Below are positions 10,825 through 23,023 of a stretch of 64,000 nucleotides of DNA, one piece after another. The stretch spans positions 1 through 64,000 of the forward strand of contig SKCR01010151.1 of NCBI GenBank assembly GCA_019454045.1, in the 5' to 3' direction. Positions within the stretch are counted from its first letter, which is position 1. Every line of letters starts with the position of its first letter. This stretch comes from Zanthoxylum bungeanum. Lineage: Eukaryota > Streptophyta > Magnoliopsida > Sapindales > Rutaceae. Made by a program: the position numbers and the translations under genes. The notes beneath the pieces were generated by a model, which did not search any database, was not told the DNA's origin, and worked only from the letters and a program-made list of their open reading frames with translations.

Positions 10825-12413
10825 TCTAATAATATATATATATATATATATATAGTTAAATATTGTTAAACGTCGTCACAGTTTCATATTAAAGTTATAA
10901 AATTAAATTAATATTTATTAAAATAAAATACATATTATAATTTTATAAAAATTCTATTATAACAAAAAAAAACATATTGTACCATTCTATTGAAATAAAA
11001 AAGCACTATTAAATTATTTAAAATTAATATAATCTCTACAATTATTTTTTATTATTAAATTAAAACATATCTATAATTATTTTTAATTAGAAACCTATTG
11101 GTTTAATTAATTAATAATATTTTAATTTATTATTATTAAATTATAAAATAAAAATAAAAATAAAATCTATTATAATAAGAAAACATATTATAATCTCCCG
11201 TTAAAATAAAAAAACATATGTGATACATAATCTTTACAATTAATTTTTTATTATTAAATTTTAAAATTAAAATATCTTTACAAATAATTTTTTTTTAAAT
11301 AAAAAACCTATTACAATAAAAATACATATTATAATTTTATAATATCTCTATTAAACGTTGTGGCTTAAAATTATAAAATTAATAAATAAATCTATTAAAT
11401 AAAATACATATTATAATTTTATAAGAATTCTATTATAACACGAAAACGTATTATGCTATTTTATTAAAAAAAATATTATTAAATTATCTGCAATTAACCT
11501 AATCTCTACAATTAATTTATTATTATTAAATTATAAAAATTAAAATATCTCTACAATTTTTTTTATTATTTAATTATAAATTAAAATAATAAATTATTAA
11601 CATAATAAACATATTACAATATAAAAATATAATTTACTATTAAAGTAAGAAACCTATTAATTTAATTAATTAATTAATATTTTAATTTATAATTATTAAA
11701 TTATAAAATTAAAATAAAAAATCTATTATAGTAAGAAAACATATTATAATCTCATGTTGAAATAAAAAACATACGTGATACTTAATCACTACAATTAACT
11801 TCTACAATTAGTTTTTATTATTAAATTAAAATATTTTTACAATTAATTTTTTTATTAAATAAAAAATATTACAATAAAAATACATATTATAATTTTATAA
11901 GAACTTTATTAAAATAAAAAACATATTATACTGATCTATTACGTTAAAACCCACTATTAAATAAAATTAAGTTAATAAATATATTAAAAGAACTATATTA
12001 TAACAAGAAAACATATTATATTATTCAATTAAATATACATGATAAATTTAAAAAAGTATTTAACTTTTATATACACACATATAAGTTAAATATTTTTTAA
12101 TTTTCTCATCGCATCACAAGACACATAATCTCTACAATTTTTTTTATCACATATAATAATACGAAGATATATCATAATCATCTATTAAGATTAAAAAAAA
12201 AAACATATGTGTCATATAATTTATACTCCTACTAAAATAAGAAACATAAATAGCAGCCGTCCACAAAACCTAACCAATTTTATACTATAAAATTATAGAA
12301 AAATATTATCAATTGTCTCATTTAAACTATAAAACTAACAAGATATAGTACTTTTACAAGATTAATACCTAAAATATATGATCAACTTACACAAATTGCG
12401 GGTCTTATACTAG
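10825..12413 (+). mobile_element. AT-rich non-autonomous Helitron-like element, copy 1
   Basis: Starts TCTAATAATATATA and ends in CTAG followed by T (12410-12414). Plant Helitrons begin with TC, end with CTRR after a short hairpin, and insert between A and T. The terminal part here (ACACAAATTGCGGGTCTTATA before CTAG) is a decayed form of the hairpin seen better in copy 3. The interior is about 85-90 percent A/T to the eye, non-coding and built from internally repeated modules (CTACAATTAATTTTTTATTA type), with a second copy of the 5' module near 12065-12120. No Rep/helicase ORF is present. Confidence 0.5.
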
Positions 12414-12566
12414 TCTATATAAAAGTTAAACATTTTTAAGCATCTTCATCGCATCACATGGCATATTCATATTAAAGTTATAAATCTAAATTAATAAATC
12501 TATTAAATAAAAATCATAAAATTAATAAATCAATTAAATAAAAATACATATTATAATAAAAATATT

Positions 12567-14864
12567 GTTAAGGTTTTATAGAGGTATTACCGGGTAACGC
12601 AGCGGAACGCGGAAAATCAAAATTTTATTTTAATTGCAAAATACTTAATATCTGAAATTTTTACCCAAGAAATCAAATTTCTTCTAAATTGCCGACTTGC
12701 CCCAATACTTTACATTTTGTTCATTTTGGTCCTAAAATTGTCAAATACAATTTTAAGTAATTCCAAATCATTACCAAGATGTATTTAACATGTCCAATAC
12801 ATGAAAACACAAATTGCAACAAAAAAAAACCCACTAAAAGATAAAATTATCGAATCGTCCTCCAAGGTTTCCAACTTGTGCATTTTAGTCCAATCTTGTT
12901 CAAAACAAGTCAAGATCAAATCTAATCAATCCCAAATTTAATATACATCATATATACATCAATACACAACACATATATGAAAAGCCCCAAATTTGAAAGG
13001 GTTAAAAACCCTAATTTTATAAATTCTTCATTTGAACAAATTACACCAAATTAATCAAATTCAATACTTTAATTCAATCTTCACATCACCAAACAAGTCT
13101 CACCATTTTGAAATAACATGAGAACAATTCTAGAATGACAACTTGATTATCAAATAATCAAAAGAGAGCTTAATAACCAATTATAAACTCACTTTAATAC
13201 AAATACATGCAAACATCCTTCATACAAGTTCCCAACCATTTCATACAAGTTGAAGCCAAGAATAATATAAATAATTTCTAAGTTGAAGTGTGTTGAGAAA
13301 TACTTACCAATCTTGAGATTTTGCTTAAGTTTTTCCTTTTTTTCTTCAACTATGCTTTCAACCCTATTTTGTAATTGATTTTTTGGTGACTTAAACTTAT
13401 GAAACAAAAATGAAAACAAAACCCTTTTGTATTCATCACTTGGCCGAAACTAAGTAAAAAAATAATATCTAGATATTTTTTAATTTTTATTTCAATTAAT
13501 TAAATGGTAAATGATATACTTCACTTTTGGTATTTTATCATTAAATCAATTAATGAATTAACCAAGTGTTGCCAATCATTTAAGCCCATTTACAAATATT
13601 AATCATGACATAAGATATTTATTATTTAATTAATTTAACCATTTAAATTTAAACAATTAAATAATTAAATACAAATATCTTAAATATATGTATTATATTT
13701 ACATTAAATAATCAAAATACATATATTAATGATATATGTCAAAAGTCACAATTTGACATTTAATTAATGTGTATTTAATAAAATAAAATATTAAATACAA
13801 ATACACATTAATTTAGAAATGACCATTAGGTCCATTTGCATGTATCTTTCGTTTAACCGTTAAACGATTTATAAATAATCAGTATTATTCATAAAAATTG
13901 ACATAGTGCTCTACGAGTCTATTTCATTAGTGAGACTCTCTAGGTTCAGGCATATCCGTCACGAAATCCAATTTCGTGTCCATAATTTACCCACCCGTAA
14001 ATTATGACGAACACGGATAAACTCTCTGAATCATACAGGTCGAGGTCATTGTATTGCATACGTAAATCCCTCCGTCACAGAAATCCGGATTATTCCAGAG
14101 ATATAGATATAAACGTCAAATCTCTATAGATATAATCACGTTGACGTTTCTATTAGCAATATCTTAATAACACTTAGAACTAATTTCTAAAGTGTACTAT
14201 AGACCCATAGATTTAACAGATTGCTAATTCCATATTGAATACATATGCTCTGTACACAGAACTGACGGATCCTTTCTTGACACACACAGGATATCCTGAG
14301 CATTAGTCAACACCCAACAAACAGGCAGAGGTCTGATCTAAATAGATCGGTGACGTGACTGCCATCTAAATGTGGAGAATAACTCATATATACACAGTGG
14401 TATCTCAAGTCAAAGAATCATTATGCTCACTCAACCCAAAAAAATTCTTATTGACGTTGGTGTACCATCCATTAAGAATCTTCGGTGAGTCATTCAGTGT
14501 TTATATGTTATAAACACCTTCACATCTATACAAGTCTCCAAGACTCATGGTTCATTGAGAAACCATTGGAATCCAAGATTCCTTTATACGACATGTCAGT
14601 TCAACGAGTTTACTTTATTGACCAAGCAGGTGTAAACCTTGATCAGGAACTATATAAGAATGACAACATCATGATACAACTCAATGTCAGTTGCGACGTT
14701 TGCAACAGTATCATAACTAATCATTTTAAGGTCTGTTACGTCTTTACCATATAAAAAGAGATGTTGTATAATAGAAACTGTTATTTTATTCATAATAAAA
14801 TGTTACATAAGTATTTACAGCGAAATACATAAGAAAATTGGCACTCTGAGCACCAACCATAACA
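12567..14864 (-). repeat. Copia LTR (3' LTR of the minus-strand element)
   Basis: 2298 bp with TG..CA ends. Read on the minus strand it starts TGTTATGGTTGGTGCTCAGA next to the purine-rich GAGCAACTGAGAGAATA, a plausible polypurine tract, and the RNase H stop lies 17 bases further inside. Homologous to 25109-25456 and, more distantly, to the solo LTR at 35715-51316 (shared blocks TAAATACTT, ATGGTAAAGACGTAA, AGTTCCTRATCAAGGTTTAC). Short ORFs inside are not genes. Confidence 0.75.
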
Positions 14865-14880
14865 TATTCTCTCAGTTGCT

Positions 14881-17445
14881 CTAGTGCCAATATCGATTGT
14901 ATCTAATACTCATCGACTCCGCATGTTTATCAAATAACTTCGGAGGAATGGCCTTGGTAAGCGGGTCTGCTATATTATCTTCACTCGGTACCTTGCACAC
15001 GATAATGTCCCCTCGCGACACAATCTCTTGAATGATGTGGTACATTCGTTCCAAATGCTTTGACTTTTGATGCGCCATCAGTTCCTTTGCTTGCGCAATG
15101 GCTCCAGTATTATCCCAGTATAACGAAATTGGATTCTCGATACTTGGGACTACTCCCAATTATGTGATAAAGTTCCTAACCCATACAGCTTCCTTTGAAG
15201 CTTCAGGAGCTGAAATATATTCCGCCTCTGTGGTGGAATCAGCTGTTGACCCCTTTTTGGAACTCTTCCAACAAACTACACCTCCGTTAAGGGTAAACAC
15301 GAATCCTGATGTGGACTTTCTATCATCAGAATCCGATTGGAAATAGAAATCCGTATACCCATTAACTTGCAGTTCGTTTCCTCCATATATAATAAACTTA
15401 TCCTTAGTACCTTTAAGATACTTGAGGATATGTTTAATGGTCATCCAATGGTCATTTCCTGGATTGGACTGATACATGCGGGTCACACTAACTGTGAATC
15501 TGATATCAGGCCTAGTACATAACATGACATACATGATGCTGCCCAAACACGAAGCATAAGGTTGATTAGACATTCTAATATTCTCATCTTCTGTTTGTGG
15601 ACACGTCTTCTTATAAAGATGTTGCCCAAACAAGAAGCATAAGGTTGATTAGACATTCTAATATTCTCATCTTCTGTTTGTGGACACGTCTTCTTATAAA
15701 GATGTAAGTCATGTCTGAACGGTATGTTTGTTATCTTACAGTTACCAAAATTATACCGTTCTAAGATATTATCTATGTACGTTGATTAAGATAACCCAAT
15801 AAGCTTCATTTCATTATCTCTATAGAGTTTTATGCTTAAGACATAATAAGCTTCACACAGATCCTTCATGGAGAAATTCTTACATAGGTAAGTTTTGACG
15901 CCTTGCATCATCCTGATATCATTCCCAATGATCAGGATAGCGTTAACATATAGAATTAAAAATACCACCATACTCCCACTGGCCTTCTTATACACACATG
16001 ATTCTTCCGAATTCTTGTGAAAACCAGATAATTTGATCATCTCGTCGAATCGAAGATTCCAACTTCGTGAAGCCTGTTTAAGTCCATAAATGGACTTCTT
16101 AAGCTTGCATAGCATGCCCAAGTTCTCTCTGGATGCAAAACCATTCGAATATTCCATATAGATTTCTTCATCAAGAAATCCATTTAGAAAAGCCATTTTG
16201 ACATCCATTTATCAAATCTCATAATCATGATAAGCAGGTAACATACAATAAAATCCTTATAGACTTTAGCATCGCAACTGGCGAAAAAGTTTCATCATAG
16301 TCGATACTAGGTCGCTGCGAGTAACCTTTAGCTACCAGTCGAGCCTTAAAGGTTTCAACTTTTCCGTTAGGCCCGCGCTTCCTTTTGTAAATCCATTTAC
16401 AACTAATATGAACAATTCCTTCAGGAAGCGGAACCAAGTTCCAAACTTGATTCTCATGCATTGAGTCTAACTCGTATTTCATGGCATCTTGCCACTTCAC
16501 GGAGTCGATGTTCAACATCGATTCTCTATAGGGAAAAGGGTCAGTCTCTTCAACTAAGAGAACATCGAGACTCTTTTCTTACATCAAATACAAGCGTTCA
16601 TGAGGTCTAGATACCTTTTATGACCTATGGAGTGTGTGTGTTGAAGGTTCTTCATCTTCTTGAACTTCATGTTCCTTCGTTGGTTCGTTGGTCTCAGGTT
16701 GTACTTCATCAAGTTCAACCCGTCTATGATCACCACCTTCGGACAAAAATTCTATTTCTAGAAATTTTGAGAAGCGAGCTACGAACACATTTCGATGATC
16801 GGTATCATAGAATAAATATCATTTCGTATTTGAAGGATATCCAACAAACCTAACCTTTTACCCTCGAGGCAAAATATTATTCTGTTGATCCATCCTGACA
16901 TATGCAGGACAACTCTAAATCTTAACATAATTAAGATTCGATTTCCTACCGGTCCATATCTCATACGGAGTCACAGGAACAACTTTGGAAGGAATCTTAT
17001 TCAGAAGATGAGCGGTAGTTAAAAGAGCATAACCCCATAAGTAATATGGCAAATCTGTATAACTCAACATCGATCGGACCATATCCAATAATGTCTGATT
17101 TCTCCTTTCTAACACTCCATTGTGTTGCGGAGTGCCCGGAAGAGTATATTGAGCGAGAATCTCATTCTCATTTAAATAATCAGTGAACTCTCCACTCATA
17201 TATTCACCTCATCGATCAGATCGAAGGCATTTAATATATTGACCAGCCTGTTTTTCTACTTCATTCCGGAATTCTTTGAACTTTTCAAAGGTTTCCGATT
17301 TATGTTTCATCAGATAAACATAATCATACTGTAACACATCATCAGTAAAGGTGATGAAGTATGAAAAACCATTATGTGCAGTCTAACTCATAGGACCATA
17401 TACATCAAAATGTACGAGTTCTAATAAGTCAGTGGCTCGGTGAGA
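14881..17445 (-). pseudogene. Copia pol remnant: integrase C-half, reverse transcriptase, RNase H
   Basis: Fragments in element order on the minus strand: integrase core from about 17440 (HFDVYGPM) with PGTPQHNGVLERRN at about 17120; RT from 16518 (CKWIYKRKRGPNG, YDETFSPVAMLKS) through 15786 (SIYGLKQASRSWN); RNase H 15633-14881 (TRPDIRF, STTEAEYIS, DNTGAIAQAKE, ADPLTKAIP). The catalytic RT box reads YVNA instead of YVDD, and several stops and frameshifts break the frame, so it is dead. Gag, protease and the integrase N terminus are missing: the sequence switches to the Athila-like element at about 17446. Confidence 0.85.
15541..15706. repeat. 83-bp tandem duplication inside Copia RNase H
   Basis: Two almost identical copies start at 15541 and 15624 (GCCCAAACACGAAGCATAAG versus GCCCAAACAAGAAGCATAAG). 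Because 83 is not a multiple of three it shifts the pol frame. Confidence 0.9.
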
Positions 17446-17451
17446 AACTAC

Positions 17452-19740
17452 ATGAGACGAACCAGAAGCTTTGAACTCCGATCGCTTGACCCAGAAATTG
17501 AAAGAACCATCAGACAGTTGAGAAGGGAAAGGCGAGAAGGCCAAGAAGCTTTAGTCAACATGAAACCTGAACCTTTGAACGTTGCACCACCAATTCCCAT
17601 TCGAGACAGAACTATACCGGTGGTTGACAGACTCATTTCCTGTATTGTACTTCCTCCCTTACCAGCAAATGCATGTGACATCAAAACATGCATTCAGATG
17701 ATTCAGCACTCAGTTCAGTTTGGGGGGAATGCAACTGAAGATCCTAATTCCCACATCAGCAACTTCCTGGAAGTTTGCGGTACTTTCAATTACAACCGAG
17801 AAGCTGAAGAAGCAATGAGACTGCGAGTTTTTCCATACTCCTTGAAGGACAGAGCTAAAGCTTGGCTACATTCACTACCAGCAGGTTCCATCACAACTTG
17901 GAACACTTTAGCCACCAAATTTCTTGCAAAGTACTTTCCACCAGCCAGAACCGGAAAGTTGAGGAATGACATCACATCCTTTGTACAACAAGATTCAGAA
18001 TCCATCTGCGAAGCTTGGGAAAGGTATAAAGATTTACTCCGGAAATATCCTCACCATGAGATTCCAAAATGGCTTCAAGTCCAAACATTCTATAATGGGC
18101 TTTCTGGAATAATGAGAACCACAATCGGTGCTGCTGCTGGAGGAGCCTTGATGGCAAAAGGAGAAGATCAAGCCTGGGACCTAATCGAAGAAATGACCAA
18201 CAACAATTCCTTGTGGCCAACAGAAAGGAGCATGATCCAAAGAATTGCAGGAATTTATGAAGTTGTAGCAAACACAGCAGTGAATACCAGGCTGGATCAG
18301 ATATGCAAATGTCTAGAAACACTTAGCACGCAAGTTGTGAACATCGCTGGAACCACAAGTTCACCATATGGAGGAGCACCAGAACCAAAACAACATGAAG
18401 AAACGGTGAATTATGTCAGCAATTTCAACAAACATAGGAACAATCCATATTCCAAAACCTACAACCCAGGGTGGAGGAATCATCCTAATTGATCATGGAG
18501 CAACAATTCAGGCCAACAGCAGAACTATCCACCACCTGAATTCCAGCAACAGAACAAAAGCCAGAAGCAGGCAAAAGAACCAGAAATGAAAGAATGGTTT
18601 GCAGAGATGTTCAAAAAGCAAGCAGCAAGATATGATGCTATGTTTCAATCCCAAGCAGCATTAATTCAAAGTCAATCTGCTTCTATTAAAGCACTGGAGA
18701 ATCAAATGGGACAACTGGCAAATGCTCAGAGTTACAGACCGCCAGGTACCCTTCCTAGCAACACAGAGCCAAATCCAAGAAACATGGGGAAGGAACAATG
18801 TCATGCCATCATGTTAAAGAGTGGTACTGAAATCAACAAAGATGTTGGAGTCAATTCAACTGCTGAGGAAGTTCCAAAAGAAACAAAGCAACAAATGGAG
18901 GAAAAAGAATAGATCACTCCACCTCCACCTTTTCCTCAACGTCTTCAGAAGAACAAATTGGACAAGCAGTTTTCTCGGTTCCTGGAGATCTTCAAAAAGC
19001 TGCATATCAACATTCCATTTGCAGAAGCGTTGGAACAAATGCCCACCTATGCCAAATTCATGAAAGATATTCTTTCACGAAAACGGAGATTGGGAGATTA
19101 CGAGACAGTAGCATTAACAGAAGAATGCAGTGCTATCATTCAGAGGAAACTTCCCCCGAAGTTGAAAGATCTTGGCAGTTTCACTATTCCTTGCGTCATA
19201 GGAGAACATAACTTTGGTAAGGCTTTATGTGATTTAGGTGCTAGTGTTAACTTGATGCCTTTTTCTATTTTCAGGAAATTACAGATTGGAGAAACAATGC
19301 CAACTTCAGTCTCACTGCAACTTGCTGATAGAACGCTCGTATTTCCAAGAGGCGTAGTTCAGGATGTGCTGGTCAAGGTTGACAAATTCATTTTCCCAGC
19401 AGATTTTATTGTCCTTGATATGGAGGAAGACGCAGACGTGCCAATCATCCTCGGGAGACCGTTCTTGGCTACAGGTCGAACCATTATTGATGTACAAAAA
19501 GGAGAATTAACCATGAGGGTACAGGACCAAGAAGTAACATTCAATGTTTTCAAGGCCATGAATTTCCCAGATGATGAAAAGAAGGAGGAATGTTTCAAAC
19601 TCGATGTGATACACAGTACCATTCAGAACTCTGATGAAAGACAAAGTTCTACTGACAAACTTAAAACATGTCAATTGCCTGTGGAGCCTAAAGATAAAGC
19701 ATCTTTTGCACTAAAGGAGCCAATCTTGCTCTACAAGCAA
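17452..19740 (+). pseudogene. Athila-type gag-protease polyprotein, two in-frame stops
   Basis: One frame runs from 17452 to about 19740 with only two stops (TGA at 18490, TAG at 18910). The N-terminal third matches the plant retrotransposon gag domain (SLKDRAKAWLHSLPAGSITT, then FLAKYFPPART). A coiled-coil-like stretch rich in Gln follows at about 18586-18720 (IKALENQMGQLANAQ). The C-terminal part is an aspartic protease of Athila type with ALCDLGASVNLMP at about 19226 and PIILGRPFLATGR at about 19442. The family uses DLG in place of DTG. The start shown is the first ATG after the junction, not necessarily the original start. Confidence 0.85.
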
Positions 19741-20060
19741 CAGGAGAGAAGAAAAAGTTCCACCAGCTCAACGAATTGGAGGAATTTCACAATCAGCCTT
19801 TTGAAGATGCCAAATTGTACAAAGAAAAGGGCAAGAAAAGACATGATGAGAAGTTAGTGCGCATACAACTGGAACCAGGGCAGAAGGTACTGTTAAACAA
19901 ATCAAGGGTGAAATTCTTCCCATGGAAGCCAAAATCACGGTGGTCAGGTCCATTTGTGATCACCAAAGTTTTACCAAAAGAGCCGTTGAGATACATGATC
20001 CTGACGCTAACAAAACTTTCAAGGTTAAAAACAAGCATGTCAAGCACTACTAGGGAGAAT
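19741..20060 (+). pseudogene. Athila integrase C-terminal domain remnant
   Basis: In a frame different from gag-protease, the stretch reads FHQLNELEEFHNQPFEDA, then GQKVLLNKSRVKFFPWKPKS and RWSGPFVITKVLPK, the C-terminal region of plant Ty3/Gypsy Athila/Tat integrases. It continues with FKVKNKHVKHY and a stop near 20050. Everything normally between protease and this point (RT, RNase H, zinc finger, DDE core) is missing. Confidence 0.8.
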
Positions 20061-20245
20061 CATTTGAGCGACAAAAAGAAAGTGTCACACTTTCAGATCC
20101 AGCCTAACGTTCAAGAAGACACGTCTGGCTGACGACTTTAAACTTAGCGCTAGCAGGGAGGCAACCCATGCAATTTGTGTATATATTGTGATTTGGTGTG
20201 TTTTATTTTTGTGTGTTTAATTTTTGCAGGTTTAGTCATTTCAAG

Positions 20246-20709
20246 ATGGAAGAAGCTCTCACAAATCTTCGCAAGCAATTTCCTTCTCTCCCTCAAAAAT
20301 CTCTGATGAAAGTTTACAAAGCTCGCTTGGAACGAATGAGACTACTGACGATCCATGGATTCCTAATGATATTCGTTAGGTAATTGAAGCACGAGTTCGA
20401 TTGGCAGGTGAGTCTTCTGACTCTTTTATTTCACATCTGCCTGGTTTTGGAAGAAGCACCTATGCAAAGAAACGTAGAGCTAAGAAATGGGTGTGTTTCA
20501 AATGTGCACGATTTAATTGCAACACTCATTGTCGTTCTTTAGGAATGGTGTCTGATAATCGCGAAGACAAAATTAACTTCATTAGGGATGGCTTGAGTAA
20601 GGAGTCTTTAGATGATATATCTTTAACTATTGAGACGCATCCCAGTGGATATGTTCACATAGCCATTCGCAAATTACATACACAATTCAAAAAGAAAGAC
20701 AACAGTTAA
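20246..20709 (+). pseudogene. Unknown small ORF of the Athila-like element, cysteine/basic motif
   Basis: Two ORF pieces (20246-20383 and 20404-20709) appear to be one coding unit of roughly 155 residues interrupted by a frame change near 20330 and a TAG near 20380. The N part is helical and basic (MEEALTNLRKQFPSLPQKSL). The C part has YAKKRRAKKWVCFKCARFN followed by CNTHC, a CX2CX4CX3C pattern with a basic cluster in front, then a mixed tail (ISLTIETHPSGYVHIAIRKL). A pyrimidine-rich acceptor-like TTTTTGCAG precedes the ATG by 17 bases. I do not recognise the family. It sits where some Athila elements carry an env-like or other extra ORF. Confidence 0.45.
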
Positions 20710-21053
20710 GTCTCGAGAATCTGACTCAAAAAGACCCTGTTTGCCAATTTATAAGAAAATTGGATGGGAAGCTTGTCCCTGACGCATAGACGTCAATCAA
20801 GCCGTTACTTTTCTTGTAAATATTATATATCTTTGTCTTTTCTTAATAGTTGTGATTTGTTTTGTTGTTTTCTTTTAATTTTCTCCGACAGGATCCAGAC
20901 CTTTTTGACTAACACGATATTATTTCGCTACTAATCATCATCTGGAAGATACTTGTGCTATTTTTACTCACCCTTTTCAGGTACTATAAATTCAGCCCGT
21001 CATTGCACTTTTGAAGGCATCCAGAGTTGAGAAAGAAATACATATAAAAAAAA

Positions 21054-21704
21054 ATGGAAGCCACTTCAAGAAGACGAGTTGAAAATATATGTGTGTTTTG
21101 CGGTAGTAGTGTTGGTACTAAACCACAATACATAGAAGTAGCACAGGAATTGGGTCGAGTATTAGCTGCAAGGAATATGCACTTAATATATGGCGGAGGC
21201 AATCTTGGATTAATGGGGATCGTTTCAAAGGCCGTACATGAGGGAGGCAGTCATGTTTTGGGAATCATCCCAAAACCCTTGGCAGAGGCAAATCTTATTG
21301 GATCATCAAACGGAGAGGAACTGATCGTGCCAGGTATGTCTGAACGACTGTAGAAATGATTAACCGTGCTGATGCTTTTATTACTTTGCCAGGTGGCTTG
21401 GGCACATTGGAGGAAATTTTTATAGTGTTATCTTGGGCAAACTTGAACAACACCAGAAACCGCTTGGACTATACAATGTTGAAGGATTTTATGATTTTCT
21501 TTGTTGTTTCTTGATGATGCTCGGAGAAATGGGTTCGTGTCAAAACCTATGAAAGAACTCCTTTTCACTGCCAGAACTGCTCCGGATCTAATAGACCAAC
21601 TCATAGCCTAATGAACCACAAGTTGACCCTATCATTTCAAAGATAATTGGTTTGAGGACGATCGTGGTAAGAGACGTCGGATTAGTCTGGATCTTGACCT
21701 TTAA
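21054..21704 (+). pseudogene. LOG cytokinin-activating enzyme copy, intronless, frameshifted
   Basis: Residues 1-98 are open (MEATSRRRVENICVFCGSSV, YGGGNLGLMG). Following the other frames the similarity continues to a natural end: [20 protein letters not shown] with the PGGxGTxxE catalytic motif, [16 protein letters not shown], then FVSKPMKELLF and a Lys/Arg-rich C terminus ending LDLDL-stop at 21704. Total about 217 codons, the usual LOG length. LOG enzymes release active cytokinin bases from nucleoside monophosphates. Apparent 1-bp shifts lie near 21345, 21448, 21503, 21610 and 21643. Plant LOG genes normally have several introns; none is present here, so the copy derives from an mRNA. It lies in the same strand as the Athila-like gag, between integrase remnant and LTR. 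No poly(A) tail follows the stop, which argues against simple LINE retroposition. As it stands it would give only the first 98 residues. Confidence 0.85.
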
Positions 21705-23023
21705 ATTTCCTGTATAATTTCAGCTAATCAGGTATTATATTCTAAACTCTTCTCTACTGTTTAAGACATTGGGGACAATGTCTCATTTAGGTTTTGGGGG
21801 GGGAGGGAATTAGTTGATTAGTATCTTGTTTTTAGTTTTAGTCCAAAATTTTTGAAAAATACAAAAATTTGAAAAATTTTCAAAAATTACAAAAATATTT
21901 GCGTTTTGTGTTTTTATTTGACTAAAAAGGTGAAATTGGTAAGAGATAGCTGAGTAAGGAGTTTCCACTCCTGAGACGTATTTCAAACCTATTTCGAAAC
22001 AAGTTAATTTTTGTTTATTTCATTTTGAATTATTTAATTTGTAGATTCTCCATAAAACTGACTCTAAAATGGATCTTCATATGTAGTTGGCAGGTTAGGT
22101 ATTATCAACATGCATAGTAACATACGGACATGAGCTTGTAACTGACAGGATTGTAATATTCAGTGCTATAGTTTAATTGGAGGAAGCATCTCAAAAATGA
22201 TGGAGTAAAAAAAAAATAAATAAATAAAAATAAAGCATCTAGATCCGGGTGTTATTAAGTCTGTAAGGGTGTTTTAACACCTAGTGCCCTAAAGCCAACT
22301 GGTTTTGGGAGTCACTGCCCAAAGCTCGCTACATGGATCAGGATGTTGCAAAAATATTTATATCTAATGTTGGGTGGGTAATTAAGTCCGTATGGGTGTC
22401 TTAACACCTGGTGCCCTAAAGCCAACTGGTTTGGGAGCCACCGGCCCAAGCTCGCGACATAGACAGAAGATATTGTATATAAATAAAAATAGAGAAAAAA
22501 GAAGAAAAATCAAAAAAATCAAAAAAAAAAAAAATTTACTCCATTACTAAAAAAGGTGTGAAATCTAATAGAACCTTAGGACAAAAATATTATTCTCTTA
22601 TCATTGCACTTGTGACTGTTGTGGGCAAAAATGAGTTGATTAATATTTTGCTGGCTTGTGTATATGGAGAATGGTAAATATAATCGGAGAATTTACTTAT
22701 TCGGTAGTTGAAAGAAACAACAACTAGTAACTTGGAGTAGAAGTGTCACTTGTTAGTCATTAACTTCTTTATTCTCTTTTCTCTGTCTTTTTGCTTTTGT
22801 GTGCATTAGTTTTAAACTAACTTTTTACTTTTGTAAAACGTTTGTGGGTATCGTTGCTGTAAACCCTCACGAACTACAACTCGTCCACTAGGGACACCTA
22901 GGGGTTTAAAGGCTTGTTGTCATACGCTAAATGCAACCGTGATCCCTACGAAAGTGGCTTAGTTTAATTTTAATTTTATTTTGGTTTTGCTCGAGACTAG
23001 AAAAAATGTTAGGTTTGGGGGTG
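21705..23023 (+). other. 3' non-coding region of the Athila-like element
   Basis: Non-coding. Holds a G-rich stretch after GGGGACAATG (about 21771-21808) typical of Athila 3' regions, a degenerate direct repeat pair (22244-22345 and 22372-22466, sharing GTGCCCTAAAGCCAACTGGT), A-rich simple sequence (22205-22235, 22495-22535) and the polypurine tract AGGTTTGGGGGTG at 23011-23023 immediately before the 3' LTR. Confidence 0.65.

Noticed and set aside
21054..21353. A functional short LOG protein
   Set aside because: The open part ends before the PGGxGTxxE motif; similarity continues in other frames to the normal C terminus, so it is a broken full-length copy.
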